Source: Cardinalis cardinalis (taxonomy: Eukaryota > Chordata > Aves > Passeriformes > Cardinalidae). From it: DNA of 64,000 bases. Made by a program: the position numbers and the translations under genes. The stretch is taken from contig JACDOX010000004.1 of assembly GCA_014549065.1 (NCBI GenBank), positions 9,234,370 to 9,298,369 of the forward strand, written 5' to 3'. The notes under the pieces are model-generated. The model was not told the DNA's origin. It did no database searches and saw only the letters and a list, made by a program, of their open reading frames with translations. Shown piece after piece: positions 14,676 to 26,029 of the stretch; the stretch's first letter is position 1; the number at the start of each line of letters is the position of its first letter.

Positions 14676-14767
14676 CTAATNTGCACACGGTACCAGTTTC
14701 CATCATCCACTCTAGCAGTGTTAGTGATGTTTTTGACTTCTNCTGCGTCATCACATAAATATTGGTA
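14676..14767 (-). CDS. EYS: Next laminin-G exon of the same gene, probable EYS
   Basis: Exon of 92 bp on the minus strand, following the exon at 16472-16662 after a 1.7-kb intron. The acceptor is a pyrimidine tract ending CCCACTCTGTAG and the donor is GTAAGT. It starts on a codon boundary, exactly as the previous exon ends, and gives 30 codons plus two bases. The residues YQYLCDDA, VKNITNTARVDDGNWYRV and a terminal IR continue the laminin-G domain. The 'RVDDGNWYRV' segment is the family's typical V-D-D/N-G-x-W-H/Y-x-V strand, and NIT is a second glycosylation sequon. Two single Ns fall inside: 14742 makes one codon GNA, and 14681 makes another CAN (His or Gln). The laminin-G domain is not completed here; the rest must lie on an exon below this one, not found in the window. 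Confidence 0.8.
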
Positions 14768-16471
14768 CTACAGAGTGGGAAAAGGTTATAATTACATTAT
14801 TTCTAATAATTAAACAGTTTCAGGCACTGAAACTTGAATTTTAAAATGATAAATGGTTTCAAAAAACACCCTGAAGGATGTCATGTGTATCAAGGAAAGT
14901 AAACGTTTCATTGNAAGTTCTGTATAAGGAAGCCTACTGTACCAGAAATATGCAAGTACACATATATGCTTCCTAATCTGCATGAAAATGCTTTAATCTT
15001 TGTGTATTGTACAATCAGATATAATGGGTCTGATTTGCAAAGAAGTCCACCATCTGCAACTCATCTGAAATTAACACTGGCCATGGGTGAATTTTACTTA
15101 ACATTTTATGGCTTCCTTACACTTCCAAACATGTAATGTAGCGTGCAGGCTTGAGCATTTTGGAGCACCATTTAATTTCCTATACTAATGTGAACAAGCA
15201 CTTGATTTCATGGTTTGTCTACTTGTAATTGTAGCTTGATTGTGAGCTTAGAACCATTTGTTCATTGGGCTTTAAATCCACATTTAATTGACCAGCTTTG
15301 TGAATGATTAAGTGAATTCAATTAGTTTTAACATGGCACACTGGGATCTCTGAATAGATTTGTGTCAATTAAAGTACTTTCATATTTTATGGTGCTTATG
15401 ATACGTTAGAAAAATATTTTTCCGCATCATTACTTTACNGTGAATACAAGTAAGATGAACTTAAATCCATCATCATTTTCTAAATGTTGGATAACTTNCT
15501 GCCCTTGACTAATCTCACCTTTTTTTTTCTGGACAAAGTCACAATATAATAAAAGACAAACAATCACAATAACAAAATAAAATAAAAGGAAATTTTCTTC
15601 TTTTCTATTTATCTTCAGTTTATAAATCTGTTTAGTATGGTCATGGTCTTAAAACATGAAGGCAAATATAATANAAAATTCTGTTTCTAGCAGACATTTC
15701 ACACTTCTTACAAAAGAATATATTACAGGTACTTTGGGAAATTTTTAGCAGGAAAATGGGAGATAAGTCATGAGAAAAGTAACTTTCCTTTTAATATCTT
15801 TTTATAGCCTCTTTAGTATCTGCCTATCTCTTAATAAAGCTCTAGTATTNCCTCTTCCTCAGAAAAGATGGAATAATTTGTGGAAGGTAAAGATACACCA
15901 CGATAAACACTTTACTCTTTAAAGCTAATTAACAAATATATTCCTTGTTAGTCTGTCCACAAAAGCCAAATAATTTTTTTCCTGATCCTACGGAACTGAG
16001 ACTTAAATAACAGATGGAGTCAAAGATTTCTACTCANAGATACATGGTAAAAAAGACACTCTATTCCCTAACATGATAAATTTTCCTATGACAGTTCATT
16101 CAATTTCTATGTCTACGCCTGTGTCATAAGCCTTCCTTATGACAATTTTAATGAAGTTCCATATGAGAAATTTCAGTTAGTTTAGGTATAAAATACAATA
16201 ACTTAATTTGTACCACATGTAAAGATAAAACCTACATTTTTTGGTTTTGTGTTTTAATGNATACTCTTGTGAGTCAATTGACTANATTAGCCAAGAATTG
16301 GACAAAACAGAGAGCAAGTTTAACAACTATCTTCCTTAAAATACTGAAGATGTCAAGAATCTCCGCAGCTTTATTTACTGTCTTCTACAGTAAGAAAATN
16401 TAAAAATATTAAAATTTTTACAATTCAACTTTTATTTACTTTTCCTTCAGTGGGAGATTTTGATGCCTTAC
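14768..16471 (-). other. Intron between the two laminin-G exons
   Basis: This 1,704-bp AT-rich intron is bounded by GTAAGG on its 5' side and TAG on its 3' side in minus-strand reading. Its phase is 0. I see no repeat or conserved element in it apart from scattered single Ns. Confidence 0.75.
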
Positions 16472-16662
16472 CTGCAAGGTACCGTTATTGATGATAAGTC
16501 GAATTAAAAAATGTCGTATTGTTTCTGGGCTTTGTTCAATATTTAGAAGAAGTCCATGAGGATCATAGGTCTTAAATTCCAGGTGGATGAAATTTTGCAT
16601 GTTCAAATGTAAGCCTTGAAATTCCAGGTAAGAATCACCATAGTAGCGAGCATAACTAAAAT
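16472..16662 (-). CDS. EYS: Laminin-G domain exon, probable EYS (eyes shut homolog)
   Basis: Internal exon of 191 bp on the minus strand. It is bounded by an acceptor (pyrimidine-rich tract ending TTCCCAG at 16663 and above) and a GTAAGG donor just below 16472. It starts with two bases completing a split codon and then gives 63 codons ending on a codon boundary. The residues show a laminin-G fold start: aromatic-rich FSYARYYGDSYLEF, then a strand-turn-strand HLEFKT...GLLLNIEQ, then FLIRLIINNGTLQ, with an N-glycosylation sequon NGT. Laminin-G modules of this type occur in EYS, USH2A, CRB and neurexins. The GDSYLEF / HLEFKT / GLLL / NNGTLQ wording and the giant flanking introns point to EYS, which acts in the extracellular matrix around photoreceptors. 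That the exon codes for a laminin-G domain is nearly certain; the gene assignment is from memory and less so. Confidence 0.8.
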
Positions 16663-17369
16663 CTGGGAATAGAATTTTGAGATATGTAAGAATATAAAGA
16701 TATTTTTCTTCTTCACACAATGCTTTCTTATTTTGGTAGTGGTAGCAAAGATATAGCATAATTGTTTATATCTTTTAAGGATTTATAAATGAATCTGAAA
16801 AATGATATTGGTTTTCTTCTGTCAAAGGTTAACACTGAGAGTTTATATAACTAGACAAAAAGGTTTTTGTCGAATTATATTAAGCAAGCTTATAGATCAA
16901 TCCCTGAAAGACTAGGCTACAAAGATGAAAGAGTTGGTACATATCTAGCAGCTTTGGCTCAACATTTTCTTCGAAGTTAGGTGTTTTCATCAAACCTAGA
17001 TGCAAGAACGAATGGGTTTGAAGTCTCTACAGAAACTATGCAGTATCTAAAGGGAGGAAGACATTCTACAACCTAATTGAGAAGTTGGCATCTTAATAAT
17101 ATATCAAATCTCTTCTGGTGCTAGGGTGAAAGATNAAAATTTCCCTAGGGTTTACATCCATCTTGTATTACTTATCTATAAACCTCATAGCATTCAGCAC
17201 CCTGTGCAATACCTGGCAAGGGCAGAGGCAATTCTTATTTAAATAGAAAAGGTATGTGAATACATGGGTTCAAGCCCACCAGGTGACACTTAAAAGGGGC
17301 TTCTTTGTATTTTTTATCTCTTCCTGTGCCCTTCTTTCTTCTCATCTTTCCTCTACTTTTTCTGCACAC
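16663..17369. other. Intronic sequence upstream of the laminin-G exon
   Basis: AT-rich and without recognised elements. It includes the branch-point and pyrimidine-tract region of the acceptor next to 16663. Confidence 0.6.
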
Positions 17370-17443
17370 TTCCCTTCCCTTCCCTTCCCTTCCCTTCCCT
17401 TCCCTTCCCTTCCCTTCCCTTCCCTTCCCTTCCCTTCCCTTCC
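17370..17443. repeat. Pentanucleotide microsatellite (TCCCT/CCCTT)n
   Basis: About 15 uninterrupted copies of a 5-bp unit (tcccttccct...) run directly into an assembly gap, so the array's true length is unknown. All apparent ORFs across it are simple-repeat artefacts. Confidence 0.97.
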
Positions 17444-17596
17444 NNNNNNNNNNNNNNNNNNNNNNNNNNNNNNNNNNNNNNNNNNNNNNNNNNNNNNNNN
17501 NNNNNNNNNNNNNNNNNNNNNNNNNNNNNNNNNNNNNNNNNNNNNNNNNNNNNNNNNNNNNNNNNNNNNNNNNNNNNNNNNNNNNNNNNNNNNNNN
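17444..17596. other. Assembly gap (153 Ns)
   Basis: A run of 153 N characters sits at the 3' edge of the pentanucleotide array, presumably where the assembler failed to span the repeat. Confidence 0.99.
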
Positions 17597-20560
17597 CATT
17601 CATTGCTCACTTTCCCCCATTTTTTCCCCTTCTTTTTCTTTCCCTTATGGCATGTTTACAAGGGAAGAGACATGCACATAGGTACCTATTCATACACAGC
17701 TGCAGTCTTGCACTTTGTTTTTTTTTCATTTGCCAGTATTTAAATTAAGCTCACTATATTTGTCTGCTTGTAAAGAACTAAAATATGTGGGTTCTCTTCC
17801 ATACTTGTAACATGAGGAGTTAAGTATTTTAATTTTTGTAGAAGCGGGTATATATGCTTTAGTCTCACAGCACACAATCATTTGTTTGAACAACTTCATG
17901 AGACTGACAAAAATGTAAAGAAATATTAACAATTCAGCCATCTTGTGAAAAATGTTAGTGCAACACTATCAACCTGTATACAAGACACCACACATAAGTG
18001 AATGATTCTATTTCCTTTCAGTCAAATTTCACTAAATCAACTCTACAGGGGTTTAGGATATCTTTGAAGGTTACAGATCTCTTTTTATTCTCCAAAANAG
18101 GTAAAATTTTAATCTCTTGTGACAACAACTCCAATAGCAAATGCTTCACTATATATGATTAAATTCTGAACAAAAATGATACTGGGATAAAACAAAAACT
18201 GTTGATGCTGAACTTTTGTGTTTCACTGTAAGGGTATGCTGAATTTTATCCTTTCAAGACTTTGCATAAACCTATTTACAAAGTCTGAGTCACTGTGGTC
18301 AAATCTCAAACTAAGCTCTTAAGAAATTCACAGTACTATATAAGAATCATCAACATATGCATACATACANCATAGAATAACACAGACCAAAAATTCCAAG
18401 CAACACCAATGAATAATCAGTGCTGCAATAAAAGAGATTTTACAATTTTAAGCGTATTTAATCCTTAAAAACTCTCTTTTGAACTTTAAGCTTGTAGATA
18501 TAACATNCAGAAAATTAAATTAAAAAGAAAGGCACAGAAAGCTTCTTACATTTTATAGACAGGACAATTTCTCAAATAAAAGGTTTTTGAGAATTATTGC
18601 CAATCCCTAACCCTTGTTTGTTTTCCTTCCTGAANAAACCACTGAGCTCTAAATCTTTCATTCTGCTTGTCCTGAATTGCCCCTGAATAGATTTTGCTTA
18701 TCCCAAGGAACCACTTAGTTATCCCCACACTCCTGAAAGTTTGATATCTAACCATCTCTTTTTCTTGATCCATTTAGNAGATCAGCTTGGCTAAAAGACA
18801 GCAAAGTTGTACACAACATCCCCTTCCTGCAGTCCTAAATCCTTCTGCTACCTTCCCAATATTTTGGAGGTGGGTTGTTTTTATTGTTGGGTTGTTTTTC
18901 TCTCTCACACTGTTCAGCGTATAATAAAGTTGACATGTGAGAATAGGTCAAAACTATGTCAGCTCTTCAGAGATTTGCTAACACAAGGCATTTGAGACCC
19001 CAGATCTCACAGAAGAGTAAAATCTGTAATCATGAGGAGAAAAAATAAAAAAAAGGTAGTTGCAGGAAGAGTTTATTCACNATTCCTGAAACTGTAATTT
19101 AACTCTGATAACTGAGGTCAGACTGAATTATCTACTAAAATTCAAGGAAAACCAAACAAGCACAAGCTAGTGGCATCTACCTTTAGCATTCTATATGTAA
19201 TTGTAGCAAGTGCACAGAGCACTACAGACAAAACTTGCTGCTATATTCTGACCAACATCCATTTAATTTTATCTTCATATGGCAACACATGATGAAGCCT
19301 TGCAAGACAATACACTCCACTAGTCGACAGATTTGAGGCCAGTTTGGCTGCTTCTGGGAAATACATTCATGCTGCTAAACAGAAAACTTCTTAAACAAAT
19401 CATCTGCAGTAAAATTGCTGCAACTGCTCTTGTCCACATATATGGAAAGAATTAATGAGAGAAAGCACTGAAGAATATTTAGCAGGCTCCAGGTTTCTGT
19501 AAAATCCATAAAAATACTACTTCACTTCCCACAACAGCTATTAACATAAACTGCTAGTGTGGTTTTACCTATNAAGATTCTCACATGGTTTGTAACAGTA
19601 CACAATTTCTTTTTATAGAACATAAGCTTTGCTTATAATCCTTCTACTGCACTTAGATGCAGTTTTTTCATTTGACCTCTGGAGCTGGCATCCTAGATTG
19701 CTTTTTGTCCTAACAGAGAGGACTCATCCCCCAAGCCTTTAGAACAAAAAAAAAGAAAAANTGAAACCATATCTTATCTTTCCCTTAGAATGCCTAACAT
19801 TTGCTTTCCTAAGAAACAGACAAGCCCTTTGGTCTATAAAATCCTCTCAGCTTTTAGCTTGCTCCCCTGTGCACATCCAGCTCTCCATGGTTTTATGTTT
19901 ATTAGACTTCATATGAATGTTAAATGTCTGAATGTTAAAAAATTTGAGATTCAGCTGTAATAGTAAGCAGATACACAGGCAGGTCTGAAACCCAGCTGAC
20001 AGGCAAGCTTCATTAACTCTTGCCACTCCCCACTGGTTTTCTCTACTCTAGTGAGTATCAGCTGCATCAGCTTCAGAATGGAGGCCTGCAAATTTAAAAA
20101 TTTTTGAGAGTTACACAATTGTAAGTCTTTGTTTATGAAGGCAGGTAGAGAGAGATAATAAAAACTTTTTAGATGTTCACGAGCATGCGCTCCTGGTGAT
20201 AGAGCTTTTGTCTCCATGTATTTCTATGTATAATGTAACCCCTGGAGTTTGCACNGACTCAGGCACAAAGAGGATTAAAATAATGCTCTTCTTTCTTCTG
20301 CAATTCTTTTTGTTATGTTACACCTGGGAACAAAATCCTCCCATTCAAGCTATTGGTCCTTTTCTCATAGACGAATATTTCATTCACATCTTTTGTTATT
20401 CTTTCAATTAGAACTATCGTACAACATTCAAATAGAGGGCATTATTGCCTATTGAAAGGACCTGTCATGAAAAAATCATAACAATTAATTTGCTATTTGA
20501 AATTTTATTTATTAAGAAGGAACACATTTCTTAATAGCATAAAACCATAAAAACCACTTA
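17597..20560. other. AT-rich non-coding sequence
   Basis: Only short unrecognised ORFs are present (up to 88 codons). I found no repeat family and no exon in it. Confidence 0.55.
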
Positions 20561-20579
20561 TGTTTGTTTAAAACCAGAT

Positions 20580-21560
20580 AATGCCGAAAGAAAAAAAAAA
20601 CAGAAGAGCAAAACAAGAAAGTCAGAGCAAGGACTGTTTCACAGGGCTGTTTGCAGGCCCCTTGAGCCCAGCTGATGACTTCCAATGGATGTCCATGCAC
20701 CAGGTTTACACAAACAGCATTCAAGGAGCAGTGCCTCCCCTGGGACAGCTTGTCAGCTTCCTCCATAGACACTGCCACGGCTTCCTCAGCCAGGGTGTGC
20801 TCCTGGTCCACCACACTGGGCATCCAGCCCTGCCTGCACCTCCTGTGAGCCTGGCTGCAGGACCCAGGAACCTGCCCCCCCAATGGCCACACTGATGGAT
20901 GGCCATGTTGCTGTCCGCACAGTTGCNTCCCACTCCTCTCTGCTGCTTGTGGTGAGGTCTCTCTGTGGGCTCTGGCAGCAGCTCTGTGTTGTCTGGTGAC
21001 AGAGTTGTTGGGACAGAGAAGGCAGCTGCCGCCATCATGCAGAATTTTGCACAATTGTGTAGAGAAGAAGCTGAGCCAGACACAGAAAGGGCCAGAGGCC
21101 ACAACCCCACAGGCAGGGATGGGTGGGATGTTGAGACAGGAGAGGCTGGAAATGTGTGATGGACCAGCAGACATGCAGCTACTCAGGGCATTGCTGAAGG
21201 CAAACAAGGTTCTTCAAGAGACCCTCAGAGGCAGCTCAGCTCAGAGCTGGTGGAAATTGTTGGCTTGAAACATCTCAGGCACATGTGTGGGGAAAGGGGC
21301 AGATCAGGTCTTGCCCTGGCAAGGTGCTGCCCTGCTCCACACACCCTGCACCCCANGGGCTGGATTCCTGCAGCGGGGCATGTGGGAGGCAATGATGCAC
21401 ACTCCAACCCTGNCACCCCTAACCCAGCTCCCAAGTGGCAAAGTGACCAGAAGTCCCTCCTAAGGGAAGGGCCCAGGAAAGCTAACAGGTATGTAAGCCA
21501 GAGCACAAGGTACACACAGGTCTTGACCCTACATCCTCTTGGAACTTCTCTCAGGTGAAC
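20580..21560. other. GC-rich patch with overlapping open frames, unclassified
   Basis: Composition changes sharply from the AT-rich surroundings. A 231-codon open frame on the minus strand (20512-21207), one of the longest in the window, lies here, with 129-, 104- and 102-codon frames on both strands. None resembles a protein I know, and open frames on both strands are expected where GC is high and stops are rare. The patch passes directly into LTR-like sequence, so it may be the 5' part of a degenerate LTR element, but I cannot show boundaries. Confidence 0.4.
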
Positions 21561-21840
21561 ACCACTGGAAGCAGAAGTGGTATCTGTATTTGTTCTTTTC
21601 TATATCTCTTCTCTCTTTCTTCTAATTCCTTCTTCTCAAAGTTTGAGTAACGTAAAGTCANATGGGCTGGAGTTTGCTAAGTGGAATGGGCTTAGAGTTT
21701 ACTAAATTAATGCTTTGTGAAATGCTTTATGTTGATTTAATGTTGCTCTAACATTAAAAAGTTCCCAGATTTTCTGAAGTGTGACAGTATAGTTTTTATT
21801 TGTTTGCCCTCTTGAGAATATCTTGTCAGTGTTTCTCCCT
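21560..21840 (+). mobile_element. LTR-like fragment, possible endogenous retrovirus
   Basis: A pyrimidine-rich run (tttcttctaattccttcttctc) is followed by 'ggctggagtttgctaa', 'aatgctttgtgaaatgcttt' and 'gttgctctaacattaaaaag'. I associate this word order with passerine ERV LTRs, but only from memory. A similar TGGTATTT-plus-pyrimidine run occurs at about 42573-42640. The terminal TG/CA and a duplication are not defined, so this is a weak family call. Confidence 0.35.
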
Positions 21841-21849
21841 TGCATCTAC

Positions 21850-23179
21850 CTCAAGCTGCAAAAAATAATGTTAAAACCTTTTAAAAGACTCAATGAGTCA
21901 TTGAGCTCCAGGGCCTTACACCAATCCAACCTTATGTCCTCAGAGGCTTGTCTGTCAGCTTCAATGTCAGAGCAAGGATCTGGAATTCTACACAGGGACC
22001 AGCAGGCTTGCCCAGCTCACAGATGTTTAACCCTTGTTACTCTTTGCTATGGGCACCAATAACACTGCAAGGGTAGCCCAAGAGTGACTGATGAGCTCTT
22101 GGTGTGGGAGGAAGGCACGGGGGGCCTTCAGTCCTGCTGTTGAACCAGAAGTCTTACAAGGAGGTTATTGAGCCTCCAGTCAGGCTCTTTGTAGACATTA
22201 ACAACAGAGGGATAAGAGAAAATATACTTAAATTGAAACAGGTATCTTACCACAGAAGAAACATACTTACTAAACATACTTACTGTCCTAACTACAAAGA
22301 ATTTATCGTCCTATTATTTTTTTTAAATTTCACAGAATATAAAAGAACAGTTAATGGGGTAATATTACTCCTATGATGCTTTTTTTTTTGTTACCACCTT
22401 TAGAAATTTCTGTTTCAGGTAGCCTATGCATGTAGGAGTGGGGCTTGGTTTTGTTCACTCAATGTGCTTAAAGCAACTCAGCTTTCATTTTCCTTACACC
22501 TGTTTTCTCTCAAAAAATCTAATTTCTTTGAAGTTTCATTTTTAATGAGTCATTTCAATCACTCTCTTTTGCATCTAAAATAAGGTCAATCTTCCCAGCA
22601 AGTCCTGAAAGACAGCCACAGCAAAATAATCCATGCATTTTACTCTTTACTCTCTTAAATACAATAATCTACTTCATGTTTGTAACCACCATTTAAAAGG
22701 GTTTTGTTTATTTTCAAATGAGTCTCATTTACTTCCATACATTTCATTTAGTCTTTTCAGCTGAAACACCTTAAAGGCAGAGCAGAACAATGTTCTCCAA
22801 CCATTATTTCTATTTACAGTTGCAAAGCTATTTCACTGCAATGTGCTTCACCTTTGGTTCCACACAACAAACCCACAATTACAGTGAATCCATGTTTTAT
22901 TCTGTCACAGAAGTCTGCGCTGCATGACTAGCAGGGAATTATAGTTATGTTTTTCTCTCAAAGTTGAAATGTTCTCTAATGTGGCATGTTAGACAACAAT
23001 AAAATGTGGTTAACATCCAGAACGGTTGCCAGCGCAGCCCACAAGTAGCTTTCAAGCAAAGAAAAACAAGTTATGAATAAACGCCCTTCACTGTTGCTTT
23101 TTCAAGCTTACACATAGCCAGGGATTTAAGTAGCCTTTGAAACTCTTCTGAAAGAAAAACATGAGCTGAAAGAAAGAAA
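21850..23179. other. Non-coding sequence
   Basis: I see no gene, exon or repeat family in this stretch. Confidence 0.5.
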
Positions 23180-23208
23180 AATAGGAGCTCTGTTTTAGAG
23201 CTCCTATT
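23180..23208. repeat. Perfect 12-bp hairpin
   Basis: AATAGGAGCTCT (23180-23191) and AGAGCTCCTATT (23197-23208) are exact reverse complements around a 5-base loop GTTTT. Confidence 0.9.
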
Positions 23209-24010
23209 ACTTCACAAGATCTTTACTACTAGCCTAAATACACACACGTAGAATTCAGGTGCCTTAAAGTTATGGAACATCAGACCCTAAATCCCAGGGA
23301 GCTCCTTCTATTTCCCTGAAGTTATTACACATCTCTCCTTTCCTCATACATGTGTAAATCATGTCACCTGATCCAAGTTTTGATTCTTAACTCCTACATA
23401 TCCAACAGCCAGTCTGTAATGTTTTTAACTGAGGTCTGTACTCACCTTGGCTACTCACTCCATGAAGGAGACTCCATGAAGTAGGCTGCATTTTCTATTA
23501 ATTTTCAGTTTTTTCCTCATTCTCTTCAGGAGTTACAGTTAGAAGCAACAAGAAANCTATACATAATATTTTCTTACACAATTTTTCCATTTTTTAAAAT
23601 AAAAATACTGACTGCAAAGAACTGGAAATATCCTCCTTGAACTCAGGGAAAAGGGAGGCAGAGTCTTCTAGCAAGAATCCATTTGAATTATAGTAGGGAC
23701 CTGGAATACAATTAGTGTAGGAAATTGTTTTATTATAGTCAGAAAATGATTAATATTTTCTAAAGCATGATTCTGTTTTCTGGTGAAGTGTAGATTTTAA
23801 ATTCAAATCTACTGCCTCTATCTATTAATTGCAGTAATAGCTTAGTGAGTTAACTGATACTTGCTTGACTGCTGCCTCCTAGTCCCAGAGGGGATTTTTT
23901 GCCACGTGGGCTAGCTCATGAAAATACAGATATATAGATAATGGAAAGAGGTGTTTATGNTCACAGCAGTCAGAAGGGAATAGAAGAAATTCTCTCACTG
24001 AAGGCATAAA

Positions 24011-24031
24011 ACATACATACATATATATATA
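24011..24031. repeat. Short (ACAT)n/(AT)n microsatellite
   Basis: Three ACAT units pass into an AT run. Confidence 0.8.
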
Positions 24032-24555
24032 AATCAGGAAAAACATCAGTAGCATGTGGTTCTGCTTCAGCTAAAGAGACTGTGTTTTTTAATTTTTTAA
24101 ATGTACTAGAAGAGACACAGAGAGGATCAGCTAGCATTACTGCAGAAATCAGGAGCAGCTCTTACCTCAGGGATAATATGGCTTGCTCTCAGCAGAACTT
24201 CACAAGTCTTGCTAAAATCTTTCCCTCCGCTGCTCTTTCCTACAAAGCACTGGCATCTGGCACACAGCCAGCACCAAGCTCAGTGCCACTGCCTACCTTT
24301 TGATAACCCCCATGGCTAGAAAGCATTAGAGCCACCACTGGGAGAAAAGCAGTTCTATCCAAAGGAAACCAAGTTTTTTGCCCTTGACTCATAAACCAAC
24401 ATGCTGTTTTTCAGTCTCTTAAAACTAGACTTTGAACAAACAGAACTGAACTATTTTTAGCATATAATAACTGTTTTAAAGATTACAACAATATTAATGG
24501 TCAAAGCAAGAAGAGTTCATAATGTGAATTTAAGATATCCTTTATAGTATCCATT

Positions 24556-24582
24556 ATAACTCCCTACTCCAAAGGGAGTTAT
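24556..24582. repeat. Perfect 10-bp hairpin
   Basis: ATAACTCCCT (24556-24565) and AGGGAGTTAT (24573-24582) are exact reverse complements around the 7-base loop ACTCCAA. Confidence 0.88.
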
Positions 24583-25315
24583 CTTCCTATTATACAGAAT
24601 AAAAACAATTCATGAAAATAGCAAGGTAATAAAGATCTTGCAATGTATTGTGAGAGCTGCACAGTTAAAGCAGAACTTTTTAAGCCTAAGATAAAAAAGA
24701 AAAAAAAATCAGTAATCATCCTTTACCCCCAGTACAAAGTCCGTAATACAAGCAAGATTATTCCCTGATTGGAAAATAAGCAAATAAACCATTGTGAAAT
24801 TCAGAAAAAAGACAATATTTATATCTGGCCAAATCCACNGGTAGAATAAATAGATTTTTAAAAATTTGTTTCGTGGTATTTTGCTTTTCTAGTGCAGTCA
24901 AAAAATCACCATTAGGAAGGTACATGGACTATCTAACCATGGGTACTGCTTTAAAGTGACACACACAATAACATTGTCTACTCTGTGCATTTAGTTGAGG
25001 ATGTATGCATGGTATCTAGCAGGAGTAGAATGGAACTCTCTGTGAATAATTTGTTCTTGCTCCAGATCCAAATATGCAGATAGCCAACATTTTGATTTAG
25101 CAATTCAGCTTGAATTTGCTTAAGATTATGCAGCTATGGGAGAAGTGAAATTCAAGTGATTTGCTGACAAGTATTTTCAGGAGTGTGCTTCTTCCTCTTG
25201 AAGGTTATTATAGAAATGCTTGTGAAGGCCTTAGATTCAAGTCATGTTTATCGTGAAAACCACCTCTGTCAGGGATGTCACTGATGAAATACTGTAGCAA
25301 GATGGCAATCTAAGG

Positions 25316-25357
25316 TTTGTGAACTAGCTGTGCTTGTTTGTGAACTAGCTGTGCTTG
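25316..25357. repeat. Exact 21-bp tandem duplication
   Basis: TTTGTGAACTAGCTGTGCTT plus a final G occurs at 25316-25336 and again, without a mismatch, at 25337-25357. The identity suggests a recent slippage or duplication event. Confidence 0.93.
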
Positions 25358-25981
25358 TTGCTTGTAATTTGTAGTAATTACTTTTACCTATTAATTGTGC
25401 ACATGCCTCACTAAATTGACAATGAAATTTTATCTGTTCTGCATTTGTAAGTAACTGTTGTTGTATTTACCGCAGTTGTGACTTTGCAACTCCCAAGNCA
25501 GTTAGGAGCTTATGCAGTTAAATTGGTCAAGGGCATATTTCTGTCTTCAGGATGCATTGTTTTGGTCACACCTATATATGACATCTCTCAGGCTGGTGGC
25601 AAGTGGGCAGGCTGATATTGGCTGCACAATCTATCTTCATCTTGGACACACGAAGCCTGAAAACATTCCCAACTGAAGCTGTACTTTCAGATATGAACAG
25701 TACACACAGTATTTCCATATCAAGCGGTCTTTTACAAATTGGGATGACACTCATGACCCTGACAGCAAAGCTACGGTGCTCTGAAATAATAATTAATTCA
25801 TCCTTCTGGGGAAGTTGTGACTAATATCTTGCATATAGTGCTGGTGTTCAGTATTTCCGTATCCCCCTGCTCTCTTTTCCCCCACTTAGACAGTGCAAAT
25901 ATGCAGCTGTCCTATGAAAGAAATACCAAAGCCTCAATTAAGGGTCTGGTGAGCATTATTTCTGCTTCCCCCATCTTAAAT

Positions 25982-26015
25982 AATGCATTAGAAGGCTGCA
26001 GTCTTCTAATGCATT
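25982..26015. repeat. Perfect 13-bp hairpin with a third partial copy
   Basis: AATGCATTAGAAG (25982-25994) pairs exactly with CTTCTAATGCATT (26003-26015) around an 8-base loop GCTGCAGT. The stem could extend by a G-T and a C-G pair. The right-arm word TCTAATGCA recurs just downstream at 26021-26029. Confidence 0.92.
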
Positions 26016-26029
26016 CTTATTCTAATGCA

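Noticed and set aside
17235..17748. Five open frames of 85-147 codons around the CCCTT array
   Set aside because: They are created by the simple repeat and the 153-N gap.
24169..24300. Cysteine-rich minus-strand open stretch ending in a GTAAGA donor-like site
   Set aside because: Cysteine spacing does not fit an EGF module, and there is no good acceptor.
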